NCBI RefSeq assembly: GCF_001013475.1
Contig: NZ_JZEF01000001.1
Location: 993,458-1,057,457, forward strand
Length of the DNA stretch: 64,000 bases
Origin: Xanthomonas arboricola pv. juglandis
GTDB taxonomy: Bacteria; Pseudomonadota; Gammaproteobacteria; Xanthomonadales; Xanthomonadaceae
Reading direction: 5' to 3'
Part shown: positions 8,129-16,544 of the stretch, one piece after another
How the letters are laid out: each line of letters starts with the position of its first letter
Position numbering within the stretch: position 1 is the first letter of the stretch
The notes under the pieces: generated by a model
Seen by the model: the letters and a program-made list of their open reading frames with translations, nothing else
Database searches by the model: none
What the model was told of the DNA's origin: nothing
Made by a program: the position numbers and the translations under genes

Positions 8129-9262
8129 TTAGTGCGGCCCCGCGGTGGATAGAACGATGCTGGGGACTCTTGCCGCATCATCAGACTTGTAGCTGTATTT
8201 CACCGGCGCATTATTGAAGGTTGAGCCGATCGCCGAATTGCCAGTTACTGCGTCATACAAGTTTTTTTTCTCGTAGAAATTGTACATGTCCCCGCTTGAT
8301 TCCAGTCGAATCTGGTTGCTATTATTGGTTTTGTAAAAATAGTTTGATTCGGAAAAAACAATGCTGCCGCTATCTACCTGCAAAGCGTTGTACTGCTGCT
8401 TTTCATAGCGGCGACCATCGGCAGCGGTGCGCATACCATTGGGCAAGGTGCTATTGTCAAAGTAGTTATTGTAGGCATGGACCCAGCCGCGGAGTAGGGG
8501 GCGCCCGACAAGATTGGGGCCAAACCAGTTGTGGTGCATCGTCACGTGCAGCTTATTGCCACCATATACATATGAGTCATTCCTGTTGTGACCAACAAGG
8601 ATTGCCAAGCGCTCATTTGCGAGGTCATGATAATTTTTATCGACCCAGTTCCATACCGGATCCGGATTCATGTTGACCCAGCTGTTGCTGAAGTAGAAGT
8701 GATTGTACGACAGTGTGATGTAATCAGATGACCTGCCGACTGATAAAAGATCATCGCTCATGTCGTAGAAATCGCAGTGGTCGATCCAAGCATTGGATAT
8801 ACGCCGCAATGATACGCCCACGTAGTTGATGCCAATGTTGTTGGAAGTTCCTTCGACTTGGTCAGGCAAGGCTTGCAAGTCGCCGACATTGCCAGAGAAT
8901 GAGATGTTTCTGATAACCACGTTTTGAATGTTTGTCCCGGCGGGCAGATTCTCGCCGCTAAATTTCAATTGGATATTCTGCAAGGCCGCGCCACCGCCTG
9001 CAGCACCCTCGATTGTTATGTTGTTCCAAGCTGTGCTGGAGAAATTCAGGGTGGTCAATTTTGGGCCGCCGTAGATCTTTCCACGGATGATGATATGATG
9101 GTTTTTGGCATTGACTGCCGCTTGCAGCTCTGCAAGCGTTGTCACTGTAATCGCAGTCTCGCCAGATACAGACGCTGAAGAAAAGCCACCGGTTTCAGCC
9201 TTGGCGATGCCAACCTGTGCGATAAAAAAAGCAAGAAACAGCGAGATAATAGAGAAATGCAA
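8129..9262 (-). CDS. Secreted pectate lyase, polysaccharide lyase family 1
   Basis: A 377-residue pectate lyase that would cleave polygalacturonate by beta-elimination, with calcium as cofactor. The Sec signal peptide ends at about residue 22 (GIAKA/ETGG). PL1 hallmarks are WIDHCDFYD at 159-167, the calcium-site aspartates around residues 170-171 (SDDLLSVGRSSD), the VTMHHNWFG strand and GRPLLR at 253-258 with the catalytic-type arginine. The DNA is clearly more AT-rich than neighbouring core genes, which suggests acquisition by transfer. No PIP box was found in the 190 bp upstream. Expected to be a type II secretion substrate that acts with the nearby polygalacturonase. Confidence 0.92.
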   Translation of the reverse strand: MHFSIISLFLAFFIAQVGIAKAETGGFSSASVSGETAITVTTLAELQAAVNAKNHHIIIRGKIYGGPKLTTLNFSSTAWNNITIEGAAGGGAALQNIQLKFSGENLPAGTNIQNVVIRNISFSGNVGDLQALPDQVEGTSNNIGINYVGVSLRRISNAWIDHCDFYDMSDDLLSVGRSSDYITLSYNHFYFSNSWVNMNPDPVWNWVDKNYHDLANERLAILVGHNRNDSYVYGGNKLHVTMHHNWFGPNLVGRPLLRGWVHAYNNYFDNSTLPNGMRTAADGRRYEKQQYNALQVDSGSIVFSESNYFYKTNNSNQIRLESSGDMYNFYEKKNLYDAVTGNSAIGSTFNNAPVKYSYKSDDAARVPSIVLSTAGPH

Positions 9263-9341
9263 ATGCGGACCTTTACTGGAAAGCGAAGCGTTGATGTGCG
9301 TTGCTATTCCTCATGACTACATAGCCAAGTTTGGCTACAGA

Positions 9342-9389
9342 CTGCACGCTGCTCGATTAACTCGAGCAGCTAACTCGAACAGCGTGCAG
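9342..9389 (-). terminator. Inverted repeat, possible terminator of the protease-like gene
   Basis: CTGCACGCTG at 9342-9351 is perfectly complementary to CAGCGTGCAG at 9380-9389, and a second internal hairpin (GCTGCTCGA/TCGAGCAGC) sits inside. It lies just downstream of the stop at 9454 on the minus strand. There is no clear U tract, so this may instead be a protein-binding palindrome. Confidence 0.4.
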
Positions 9390-9453
9390 GTATTCCAGAA
9401 ATAACGAACGGTTATCTATCAATTAAGAAATTACGTTGCAGCAATTTGCATGC

Positions 9454-10479
9454 CTAGTTGATGGCTGCTGCCGTCTGATACAGGTTACGGATTGCTGACG
9501 TCCACTGAGGACCGAACGAAGCGTGGGTGAACTGCTTATAGGCAAATGAGATCATGCCGACTTCGACGTCCTGCACGGGATCCTCCTCCGTCGAAACCAA
9601 AGGTGAGCCGCTGACGCCGGAGCGTGCTTCCCACTCCAGGCCCTCGATGGCATAGTCCTTGTTCATCCATGGGTTCGGCTCTGCTGTGCTGGTCACGCTG
9701 ACAGGCGTGTTCGCATTGGCACCAGGGTCGGTGTTGTAGCCTGTTGCCCGATATTCGTTATCGTCTTCCTGACCGACGAAGCGAACACCAGATGCTCCGA
9801 CAGTATTCGACAAGGTGGCGCCGGAGGGCTTCATTGTCGTGGGGGCCTGCACCTGGAAGAAGGCCGTATCGTAGTCGACGGCTCGATCTGCAACCCAGCG
9901 ATTATCGGCCGTGATGGTCGTCGCAGGCCAAACACCGTAGGGGGCGGTGCCGTTGTAGCCTGGCACGAACACCAAGTCCGACACAAACTTACCTGGTAGG
10001 GCAGAGACGCATCGCCCGGAGGTGGCTACGACGTTTCCGGAATCGGAGACGACCGCGTTGCCAGTGCAGCGCTGGTCTATGCCGTTCGCCCGAAAGAAGA
10101 CAACGCCGAGATGAGCTGCTTGGGAGAATCCTGGAACCGGCACTGACGGATCCGTCTTCGGCGTCGGCACCGATCCTGTCACCACCTTCAACCCTGCGCT
10201 CCGGTTTTCACCGCTGGCCAATGCCGAATTCTGCAACTCTGGCGGGTCGCCGTCGACCGGGTTGGCATCCACGAACGATGCGGACACAGCAGCTTGCATC
10301 CGTGCGAATGTCCAGTGGGAAGTACTCGCATCTCGCTGAGCAGTCGGAACAACGTGCTGCAGGATGGCGCCGGCGGAGAGGTTGACCGACTTGGTGCTTG
10401 CAGACACGTCGGTAACCGCTAGGATGGTGAGAATCGCGCAGGAAGCGCGCAGTGATGTGTTTTTCGGCAAATACGCCAT
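9454..10479 (-). CDS. Secreted trypsin/V8-like serine protease homologue lacking the catalytic His
   Basis: A 341-residue protein with a Sec signal peptide (hydrophobic SCAILTILAV, cleavage near residue 27). The fold appears to be chymotrypsin/glutamyl endopeptidase (S1): the nucleophile loop GVSGSP with S290 and the aspartate segment DYDTAF around residues 202-207 are present. The position that should hold the histidine (normally T-A-x-H-C) reads TSGRC at 153-157, so it has Arg156, codon CGA. Unless alignment shows another histidine, it should be proteolytically inactive or use a different mechanism. An in-frame stop just upstream fixes ATG 10479 as the first possible ATG. A perfect PIP box at 10710-10734 suggests expression during infection. 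The gene is AT-richer than its surroundings. Confidence 0.8.
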   Translation of the reverse strand: MAYLPKNTSLRASCAILTILAVTDVSASTKSVNLSAGAILQHVVPTAQRDASTSHWTFARMQAAVSASFVDANPVDGDPPELQNSALASGENRSAGLKVVTGSVPTPKTDPSVPVPGFSQAAHLGVVFFRANGIDQRCTGNAVVSDSGNVVATSGRCVSALPGKFVSDLVFVPGYNGTAPYGVWPATTITADNRWVADRAVDYDTAFFQVQAPTTMKPSGATLSNTVGASGVRFVGQEDDNEYRATGYNTDPGANANTPVSVTSTAEPNPWMNKDYAIEGLEWEARSGVSGSPLVSTEEDPVQDVEVGMISFAYKQFTHASFGPQWTSAIRNLYQTAAAIN

Positions 10480-10672
10480 AATGATTTTAACCTATATGTT
10501 TTGCTTGGAGTTGAGCGAACCAAGCGGATTAATGTAATTTAGAATCTATAAATAATTTACAAATAAATCGCAGCTATGCCCATGGTTATGGCAGATTTCC
10601 CTCGCCGCTACCATCAGCGCTACTGCTTGTTTTCCTCAAGCGCAAATGCGCTGCATCAGCAGCATGGGTTCT

Positions 10673-10734
10673 ATCCTAACCCTGGGCCGCTCATTTGATT
10701 TGTTTTGTTGCGAATGCAATGGTGCGTGTGCGAA
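10673..10734 (-). promoter_or_regulatory. PIP box and -10 element of the protease-like gene (HrpX site)
   Basis: On the minus strand: TTCGC-N15-TTCGC (10734-10710), 31 nt, then TAGGAT (10678-10673), matching the HrpX promoter consensus exactly. The predicted start near 10665 leaves an AT-rich leader of about 185 nt. Apart from this, 10480-10913 holds no gene that I can support. Confidence 0.85.
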
Positions 10735-10913
10735 GGTTGTTCATTCCCCATCGTCTTCCCAGGCGCGCGCCGGTAACGATGTTGGTGATGTTGGTGCCCA
10801 AGCCGAATCGCGTTGTCGCCATGTGTAGACGAAGGTGCGCATCGTCACATGCTGTGGGCAGAGAGACTACCAGACTGGTCACCCGCGTAGACACGCGCAT
10901 GTGAGATATCGAG

Positions 10914-11402
10914 ATGGCAGATCCCAAAGAGTTGCAGGAAAAATTCTGGAAAGCCTTGAAATCCGATCGCACCGTGATGCTGGGCCTGGACGGCGTCGAA
11001 GACGGTCATGCGCGCCCGATGACCGCGCAGATCGAAGGCGACAGCGGTGGCCCTATCTGGTTCTTTGCCTCAAAGGACAATGCGCTGATCGCGATGCTGG
11101 GGCAGGGCCGTCGCGTCATCGGCGCCTTCAGCAGCAAAGGGCATGATCTGTTCGCCAGCATCAGCGGCTCGTTGCGCGAAGACACCGATCCGGCCGTGGT
11201 CGAGCGCTTGTGGAACCCGCATGTGGCTGCCTGGTATGAAGGCGGCAAGGACGATCCCAAGCTTGCGCTGCTGCGGCTGGATACCGATCACGCGCAGATC
11301 TGGCTCAACGGTTCCAGTCTGCTGGCCGGTATCAAGGTGTTATTCGGCGTTGACCCGAAAAAGGATTACCAGGACAAGGTGGCGGACGTTCCGCTGCGCT
11401 GA
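10914..11402 (+). CDS. General stress protein 26-type flavin-binding protein (PNPOx-like)
   Basis: A 162-residue protein of the pyridoxamine 5'-phosphate oxidase-like split-barrel fold, of the general stress protein 26 group, which in Xanthomonas has been reported to bind flavin nucleotides. Recognisable features are ...RTVMLGLDGVEDGHARPMTAQ near the N-terminus, GPIWFFAS, and the WNPHVAAWYEGGKDDP segment. A role in stress tolerance or flavin redox chemistry is inferred from family membership. GAG upstream of ATG 10914 serves as ribosome binding site. A hairpin at 11414-11444 follows the stop. Confidence 0.85.
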   Translation: MADPKELQEKFWKALKSDRTVMLGLDGVEDGHARPMTAQIEGDSGGPIWFFASKDNALIAMLGQGRRVIGAFSSKGHDLFASISGSLREDTDPAVVERLWNPHVAAWYEGGKDDPKLALLRLDTDHAQIWLNGSSLLAGIKVLFGVDPKKDYQDKVADVPLR

Positions 11403-11413
11403 GGCCTGCTGCA

Positions 11414-11446
11414 CGCCTGCACGATCTTCGCGATGGTGCAGGCGTT
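11414..11446 (+). terminator. Possible terminator hairpin
   Basis: CGCCTGCAC at 11414-11422 pairs with GTGCAGGCG at 11436-11444, followed by TTCT. The U tract is poor, so confidence is modest. Confidence 0.4.
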
Positions 11447-11578
11447 CTCATTACAGTGCTGTCGCTTGCGTAAGCGCCGATCCAGTTTGAGACTGGACCG
11501 GCGCTGTCAGCCTGGATTGCATACAAGAACGGTCTTGGCACTGCGCGTTCACGCGCTGCCTGCCAAAGGAGAAACAAG

Positions 11579-11869
11579 ATGCAACAGATCGAAATCGGCC
11601 AGATGGTGTTTCTGCGCGATGGCGAAGTCGGCGTCGGTGCCGTCCGCGAGGTGCGCAAGGATGGCGCCGAGCTGGTCATCAATATCGAAAACGGGGGCGA
11701 CTTCGTGCTGCCTGCATCGGTGGTGCGTGATGTGCATTCCGGCAAGGTGATGCTGGATGTCGAGCAACTGCCGGAAGACGTACGTAATGCCCTGCGCCAT
11801 CCACACGACAACGAGTTGCCGACCAGCACCTATGCGGCCAGCGATCCGCACGATGGCGCGCTTACCTAA
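11579..11869 (+). CDS. Small PRC-barrel/DUF2171-like protein
   Basis: A 96-residue soluble protein. Its pattern of an N-terminal IxxGMxVxxxDGxxxGxVxxV-like strand set followed by a ...LPASVVRDVHSGKVMLDV... strand resembles DUF2171/PRC-barrel proteins. It has a strong ribosome binding site (AAAGGAGAA) seven bases before ATG 11579. No catalytic residues are evident and the function is unknown. It is transcribed convergently toward eutC. Confidence 0.75.
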   Translation: MQQIEIGQMVFLRDGEVGVGAVREVRKDGAELVINIENGGDFVLPASVVRDVHSGKVMLDVEQLPEDVRNALRHPHDNELPTSTYAASDPHDGALT

Positions 11870-11891
11870 GTCGGCTTACTACGAACTAGGT

Positions 11892-12728
11892 TCAAAAGTC
11901 CGGCCGCATCCCAGCGGGAAGTAAGAATGTCCGCGGCGCGGCATCGGACGCGCCCGCCGACGGCAGCGCCGGTTGCTCGGCCTCGTCCTTGAGTTGCACG
12001 CCGGATAGCTTGCGCCGGAACGATTCGCGCAGCAGGTACGCAAGCTTGTGCGTGGCTTCGGCGTAACTCAGTCCTTCGGCGCGGATATTGGAGATGCAAT
12101 TGCGCGCGGCGTCGGTGAGGGCGACGCGCGGGGTGTAGGTCAGATACAGGCCCAGGCTGTCGGGCGAGCTCAGCCCTGGCCGCTCGCCGATCAACACGAT
12201 CACCAGACGCGCCTTGAGCAGTTCGCCGACCTCGTCGCCGATGGCGACGCGGCCTTGCGCGATCAATGCCACCGGCGCCAAAGACCAGCCTTCGTGCGCG
12301 GCCAGGGCGTCGATATGCTCCAGCATCTGCGCCGCATGCCGATGCACGGCCAATGCGGAGAGTCCGTCGGCGACCACCACCGCGACATCGTGCCCGCCGC
12401 CATGGACCGCAGTCAGGCCACGCAGATGCGCGGCCGCATCCTCGCCCAGGCGCCGGCCCAGATCCGGACGTTGCAGATAGGTGTGCCGGTCCACCGCCGC
12501 GCTGTGCAGCAGAATGCTGTCGCGCCCACGCTGTTTCAGCGCTGTTTGCAGTGGCTGTGGATCGAACGCCAGATGCACCGCATCGCGCGCCTGCGCATGC
12601 GCCAGCTGGAAATCCAGGTGCGCGGCGGTCGGCAGGCTGGTGCCGACGCGTCCCAGCGCGATGCGCGCCGGTGTGAGCCGGCGCAGGTGTGCCCAGGCAT
12701 CGCGTAGTGGGGGGGGCGGATCGCTCAT
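11892..12728 (-). CDS. eutC: Ethanolamine ammonia-lyase small subunit EutC
   Basis: A 278-residue light chain of adenosylcobalamin-dependent ethanolamine ammonia-lyase, which converts ethanolamine to acetaldehyde and ammonia. The family block [13 protein letters not shown] followed by [15 protein letters not shown] is clear, and [12 protein letters not shown] and [14 protein letters not shown] match the conserved C-terminal half. The start codon overlaps the eutB stop as ATGA, indicating translational coupling. No carboxysome-like shell gene is present, so this is the short, microcompartment-free version of ethanolamine use. Confidence 0.95.
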   Translation of the reverse strand: MSDPPPPLRDAWAHLRRLTPARIALGRVGTSLPTAAHLDFQLAHAQARDAVHLAFDPQPLQTALKQRGRDSILLHSAAVDRHTYLQRPDLGRRLGEDAAAHLRGLTAVHGGGHDVAVVVADGLSALAVHRHAAQMLEHIDALAAHEGWSLAPVALIAQGRVAIGDEVGELLKARLVIVLIGERPGLSSPDSLGLYLTYTPRVALTDAARNCISNIRAEGLSYAEATHKLAYLLRESFRRKLSGVQLKDEAEQPALPSAGASDAAPRTFLLPAGMRPDF

Positions 12729-14134
12729 TGCGCGCCGCCGGTGTGTAGCTGCTCCAGCGCACGCCGGAACGGTGCGGGAAGTTCGCTGCCGAGTTCGAAG
12801 CGGCCATCGCGCAGCCGCAGGATGCCTTGCTGTTCCAGCCAGTGTTCGAACTCGGGCGCGGCGCGCAGGCCGAGCGCCTGGCGCGCATACAGCGCATCGT
12901 GGAACGAGGTGGTCTGGTAGTTGAGCATGACATCGTCAGAGCCGGGGATGCCCATGATGAAGTTGATGCCGGCGGTGCCGAGCAGGGTCAGCAGCACGTC
13001 CATGTCGTCCTGATCGGCTTCGGCATGATTGGTGTAGCAGATGTCGCAGCCCATCGGCACGCCGAGCAGCTTGCCGCAGAAGTGATCCTCCAGCCCGGCA
13101 CGGATGATCTGCTTGCCGTCGTAGAGATACTCCGGGCCGATGAAGCCGACCACGGTGTTCACCAGCAGCGGCTTGAACTGCCGTGCCACCGCATAGGCGC
13201 GCACCTCGCAGGTCTGCTGATCGACGCCATGATGCGCGTTGGCCGACAACGCGCTGCCCTGGCCGGTCTCGAAATACATCACGTTGTCGCCGACGCTGCC
13301 GCGCCGCAACGCCACCCCGGCGTCATGGCCTTCCTGCAACAGCGCCAGATTGATGCCGAAGCTGGCATTGGCCGCCTCGGTGCCGGCGATGGACTGGAAC
13401 ACCAGGTCCACCGGCACGCCGCGGTTGATCGCCTCGATGGTGGTGGTGATATGCGCCAGCACGCAGGATTGGGTCGGGATCTGGTAACCGCTGATCACCG
13501 CATCGAGCATGCGCAGCAACGCGGTGGTGGCGGCCAGGCTGTCGCTGGCAGGATTGATGCCGATCACCGCATCGCCGTTGCCGTACAACAGGCCGTCGAG
13601 CACGCTGGCGGCGATGCCGGTGGCATCGTCGGTGGGGTGGTTGGGCTGCAGGCGTGTGGACAGCCGCCCGCGCAGGCCCAGCGTATTGCGAAAGCGCGTG
13701 ACCACGCGGGTCTTCTGCGCGACCAGGACCAGGTCCTGCACGCGCATCAACTTCGAGACCGCTGCCACCATCTCCGGCGTCAGCCCGGGTGCCAGTGCGG
13801 CCAGTGCCGCTTCGTCGGCCTGCGCACTCAATAGCCAATCGCGAAAGCCACCGACGGTGAGATGCGCCACCGCGGCAAATGCGGCCGCATCGTGCTGGTC
13901 GACGATCAGGCGGGTGACCTCGTCCGATTCGTACGGCACCACCGCTTCATCGAGGAAGTGACGCAGCGGCAGGTCCGCCAGCGCCATCTGCGCGGCCACT
14001 CGCTGCAGCCCGGAGTCGGCGGCGAGCCCGGCCAGTTGGTCGCCCGAGCGCGGCGGCGTGGCCTTGGCCAGCAAGGTCTTGAGATCGGCAAACTGGAAGC
14101 GCTCGCCGCCGGCGGTAAATGCGAAACCGCTCAT
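12725..14134 (-). CDS. eutB: Ethanolamine ammonia-lyase large subunit EutB
   Basis: The 469-residue catalytic heavy chain, a TIM barrel that binds ethanolamine and adenosylcobalamin together with EutC. Conserved segments include [49 protein letters not shown] and [17 protein letters not shown] 14134 is chosen because it gives the full family N-terminus and overlaps the permease stop as ATGA; the much longer open frame upstream (to 14641) lies inside the permease gene and is spurious. The start of EutC overlaps its stop the same way. Confidence 0.96.
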   Translation of the reverse strand: MSGFAFTAGGERFQFADLKTLLAKATPPRSGDQLAGLAADSGLQRVAAQMALADLPLRHFLDEAVVPYESDEVTRLIVDQHDAAAFAAVAHLTVGGFRDWLLSAQADEAALAALAPGLTPEMVAAVSKLMRVQDLVLVAQKTRVVTRFRNTLGLRGRLSTRLQPNHPTDDATGIAASVLDGLLYGNGDAVIGINPASDSLAATTALLRMLDAVISGYQIPTQSCVLAHITTTIEAINRGVPVDLVFQSIAGTEAANASFGINLALLQEGHDAGVALRRGSVGDNVMYFETGQGSALSANAHHGVDQQTCEVRAYAVARQFKPLLVNTVVGFIGPEYLYDGKQIIRAGLEDHFCGKLLGVPMGCDICYTNHAEADQDDMDVLLTLLGTAGINFIMGIPGSDDVMLNYQTTSFHDALYARQALGLRAAPEFEHWLEQQGILRLRDGRFELGSELPAPFRRALEQLHTGGAQ

Positions 14135-15486
14135 CTGGCACTGGCCGCAGGCGTGGCCTGGCTGCGCAAGCTCAACACGCAACATAGCGCACCGAACAGC
14201 AGCAGGCCCACGAAGATCAGCGCCACGATCGGGTTGAACCAGACCATCGCCACCAGACACACCAGCGCCAGCAGCAGCGCGATTGCCGGCACCACCGGAT
14301 AGCCCGGCGCGCGAAAGCTGCGCTCCAGCCCGGGTTCGGCGCGGCGCAGCTTGAACAGGCTGAGCATGCTCATCACATACATCACGATCGCGCCGAATAC
14401 CGACATGGTGATCATCGCCGCGGTCAGCGACATGCCCTGGATCTTGACCACGCTGTCGCTGCAGATCGCCGCGATGCCGATCGCGCCGCCGGCAAGAATC
14501 GCGCGATGCGGCGTGCGAAAGCGCGACAGCCTGGCCAGCCCGTGCGGCAGGAACCCGGCACGCGCCAACGCGAAGAACTGCCGCGAATAGCCCAGGATGA
14601 TGCCGTGGAAGCTGGCCACCAGGCCGAACAGGCCGATCCACACCAACATATGCAGCCAGGTCGAGCTGTTGCCGACCACCGCCTTCATCGCCTGCGGCAA
14701 CGGGTCGTTGATGTTGGAGAGCTGACGCCAGTCGCCGACCCCGCCCGCAAACACCATCACGCCCAGCGCCAGCACCACCAGGGTGAGGATGCCGGCGATG
14801 TAGGCGCGCGGAATCGTGCGCTTGGGATCCTTGGCCTCTTCGGCCGCCATCGCCGCGCCCTCGATCGCCAGAAAAAACCAGATCGCAAACGGAATCGCGG
14901 CAAAGATGCCGGAAATGGCGGCCGGGCCGAACACATCGTGACCGGCCCAGCCATTGGCGGCAAAACGCGCAACGCTGAAGCCCGGCGCCACCACGCCCAT
15001 GAACATCAGCAGCTCGATCACCGCCAGCAAGGTCACGATCAGCTCGAAGGTGGCGGCGATCGCCACGCCGACGATGTTCAAGCCCATGAAGATCGCATAC
15101 GCGCCGATCGCGGCGATGCGCGGGTCCAGGGTCGGGAATTGCACATTGAGATAGGCACCGATCGCCATCGCGATGGCCGGCGGCGCGAACACGAATTCGA
15201 TCAGCGTGGCCAGGCCCGCCAGCATGCCGCCGTAGGTCCCGAACGCGCGCAGGCTATAGGCGAACGGCCCACCCGCATTGGGGATCGCGGTGGTCAGCTC
15301 GGTAAAGCTGAAGATGAAGCAGGTGTACATCACCGCGACCAACAGCGTGGTCACCAGAAAACCCAGCGTGCCGGCGGTGCCCCAGCCGTAGCTCCAGCCG
15401 AAATATTCGCCGGAAATCACCAGGCCCACGGCGATCCCCCACAGTTGCCAGGTGCCCAGGGTGGGTTTGAGTTGCTCGTTGCGCAT
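14131..15486 (-). CDS. Ethanolamine permease, APC superfamily
   Basis: A 451-residue membrane protein with about 12 hydrophobic segments. It is an amino acid/polyamine/organocation transporter of the ethanolamine permease (Eat/EutP-like) group: WGIAVGLVISGEYFGWSYGW and FTELTTAIPNAGGPFAY are typical. ATG 15486 is preferred to ATG 15495 because GGAG lies at proper distance only for the former. It is the first gene of the eat-eutB-eutC operon, and all junctions overlap by ATGA. Uptake of ethanolamine from host membranes is the inferred role. No cobalamin riboswitch was recognised in the 218 bp upstream. Confidence 0.9.
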   Translation of the reverse strand: MRNEQLKPTLGTWQLWGIAVGLVISGEYFGWSYGWGTAGTLGFLVTTLLVAVMYTCFIFSFTELTTAIPNAGGPFAYSLRAFGTYGGMLAGLATLIEFVFAPPAIAMAIGAYLNVQFPTLDPRIAAIGAYAIFMGLNIVGVAIAATFELIVTLLAVIELLMFMGVVAPGFSVARFAANGWAGHDVFGPAAISGIFAAIPFAIWFFLAIEGAAMAAEEAKDPKRTIPRAYIAGILTLVVLALGVMVFAGGVGDWRQLSNINDPLPQAMKAVVGNSSTWLHMLVWIGLFGLVASFHGIILGYSRQFFALARAGFLPHGLARLSRFRTPHRAILAGGAIGIAAICSDSVVKIQGMSLTAAMITMSVFGAIVMYVMSMLSLFKLRRAEPGLERSFRAPGYPVVPAIALLLALVCLVAMVWFNPIVALIFVGLLLFGALCCVLSLRSQATPAASAR

Positions 15487-15704
15487 GTCGCACATCTCCT
15501 GCGGTCGGGGGAGGGGAGATGGCGCAGGTCCGGCGGCTAGGTACCGGACCGACGGCCAGTGACCGATCGTCCACCGATGCCCGGTGACGATCGACGGTCG
15601 TCCCGGTTATACCCCAAAGCCCTGCGGCGAACACAAGCGCAACGGGTGGGTCGCAGACACCATGCCGCCGCGCGCCGGCCCTGCCGGCACACCGCGTGCG
15701 CTAG

Positions 15705-16544
15705 CTATTTGCTGCGCTCAAGCACCAGCAGCGGATCGATGCGTACATCGAACCAGTTCATCCCCCAATGCAGATGCGGCCCGGTCGCGCGCCCGGTGGC
15801 ACCCACCGCCGCAATCACCTGGCCTTGCTCCACCCGGTCGCCCACCTTCACGTCGATGCGCGACAGGTGCAGAAAATTCGAACTCACCCCGAAGCCATGG
15901 TCCAGCAACACGGTGCCGCCGGTCAGATACAGGTCCGGCGCGGCAAAGGTCACCACGCCGGCAGCCGGTGCCTTGACCGGCGTGCCGGTGGGCACGGCGA
16001 TGTCCATGCCCGAGTGGCCGGCACCGGGCTGGCCGTTGTAGACGCGCGCATTGCCGAAGCGCCCGCTAATGCGGCCCTGCACCGGCCAGATGAAGGCCTG
16101 GGCGAAATCGGTGCGGGCATCGTCGCGGTCGCGCGCGGCGGTGACCTGCGCCTGCTCGCGCTTGATCCGCTCGGCGATCGCCGCAGGCGGATTGACCGTC
16201 TTGGGCGGCACGCCGTTGACGCGCTCCACCGGCCAGTCGCGCGGCGTCACCGCAATGCTGGCGGTCTGTTTGCTGCCATCGGGGCGGGTGATTTGCACCT
16301 GCAACGGTCCGCTGGCGTCGCGGCCGATGCCGAACACCACGCTGCCATAGCCACTGACCCGCAAGCTGCGGCCGGCGTACTGCACCTGGCTGCCCGCCGG
16401 CACCTTGCCGATCACCAGCGCGCCCTGCGAAGCGCTTTGCGGAAATACCACCTCCATGGCGTCGGCGGACTGCGCAGCGACGCTGCCGGCAGCGAGCGAG
16501 AGCGGCGCCAGCGCAAGCCAGGCGCCAATCAGGGCTGCGCGCAT
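15705..16544 (-). CDS. Secreted M23 family peptidase (LytM-type)
   Basis: A 279-residue exported protein with a signal peptide (LIGAWLALAPLSLAAGSVAA). The C-terminal zinc metallopeptidase domain has the HSGMD (HxxxD) and HLH (GPHLHWG) metal motifs complete, so it is probably an active peptidoglycan endopeptidase. The N-terminal half is a beta-rich domain (...MEVVFPQSASQGALVIGKV...). The ATG overlaps the dihydroorotase TGA by one base, so it is cotranscribed with that gene. The role in cell wall turnover is inferred from family. Confidence 0.9.
   Translation of the reverse strand: MRAALIGAWLALAPLSLAAGSVAAQSADAMEVVFPQSASQGALVIGKVPAGSQVQYAGRSLRVSGYGSVVFGIGRDASGPLQVQITRPDGSKQTASIAVTPRDWPVERVNGVPPKTVNPPAAIAERIKREQAQVTAARDRDDARTDFAQAFIWPVQGRISGRFGNARVYNGQPGAGHSGMDIAVPTGTPVKAPAAGVVTFAAPDLYLTGGTVLLDHGFGVSSNFLHLSRIDVKVGDRVEQGQVIAAVGATGRATGPHLHWGMNWFDVRIDPLLVLERSK

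Noticed and set aside
9263-9453. PIP box for the pectate lyase
   Set aside because: GCGAA and ACGAA half-sites occur but no pair has the 15-nt spacing.
12725-14641. Eut large subunit extended to 638 residues
   Set aside because: The extra N-terminal part lies inside the permease gene in another frame and has no homology-like character. ATG 14134 with ATGA coupling is the clear start.
15487-15704. Possible cobalamin riboswitch upstream of the ethanolamine operon
   Set aside because: I looked for the B12-box and could not find it; only a short GC-rich dyad (CGATCGTC...GACGATCG) is present.
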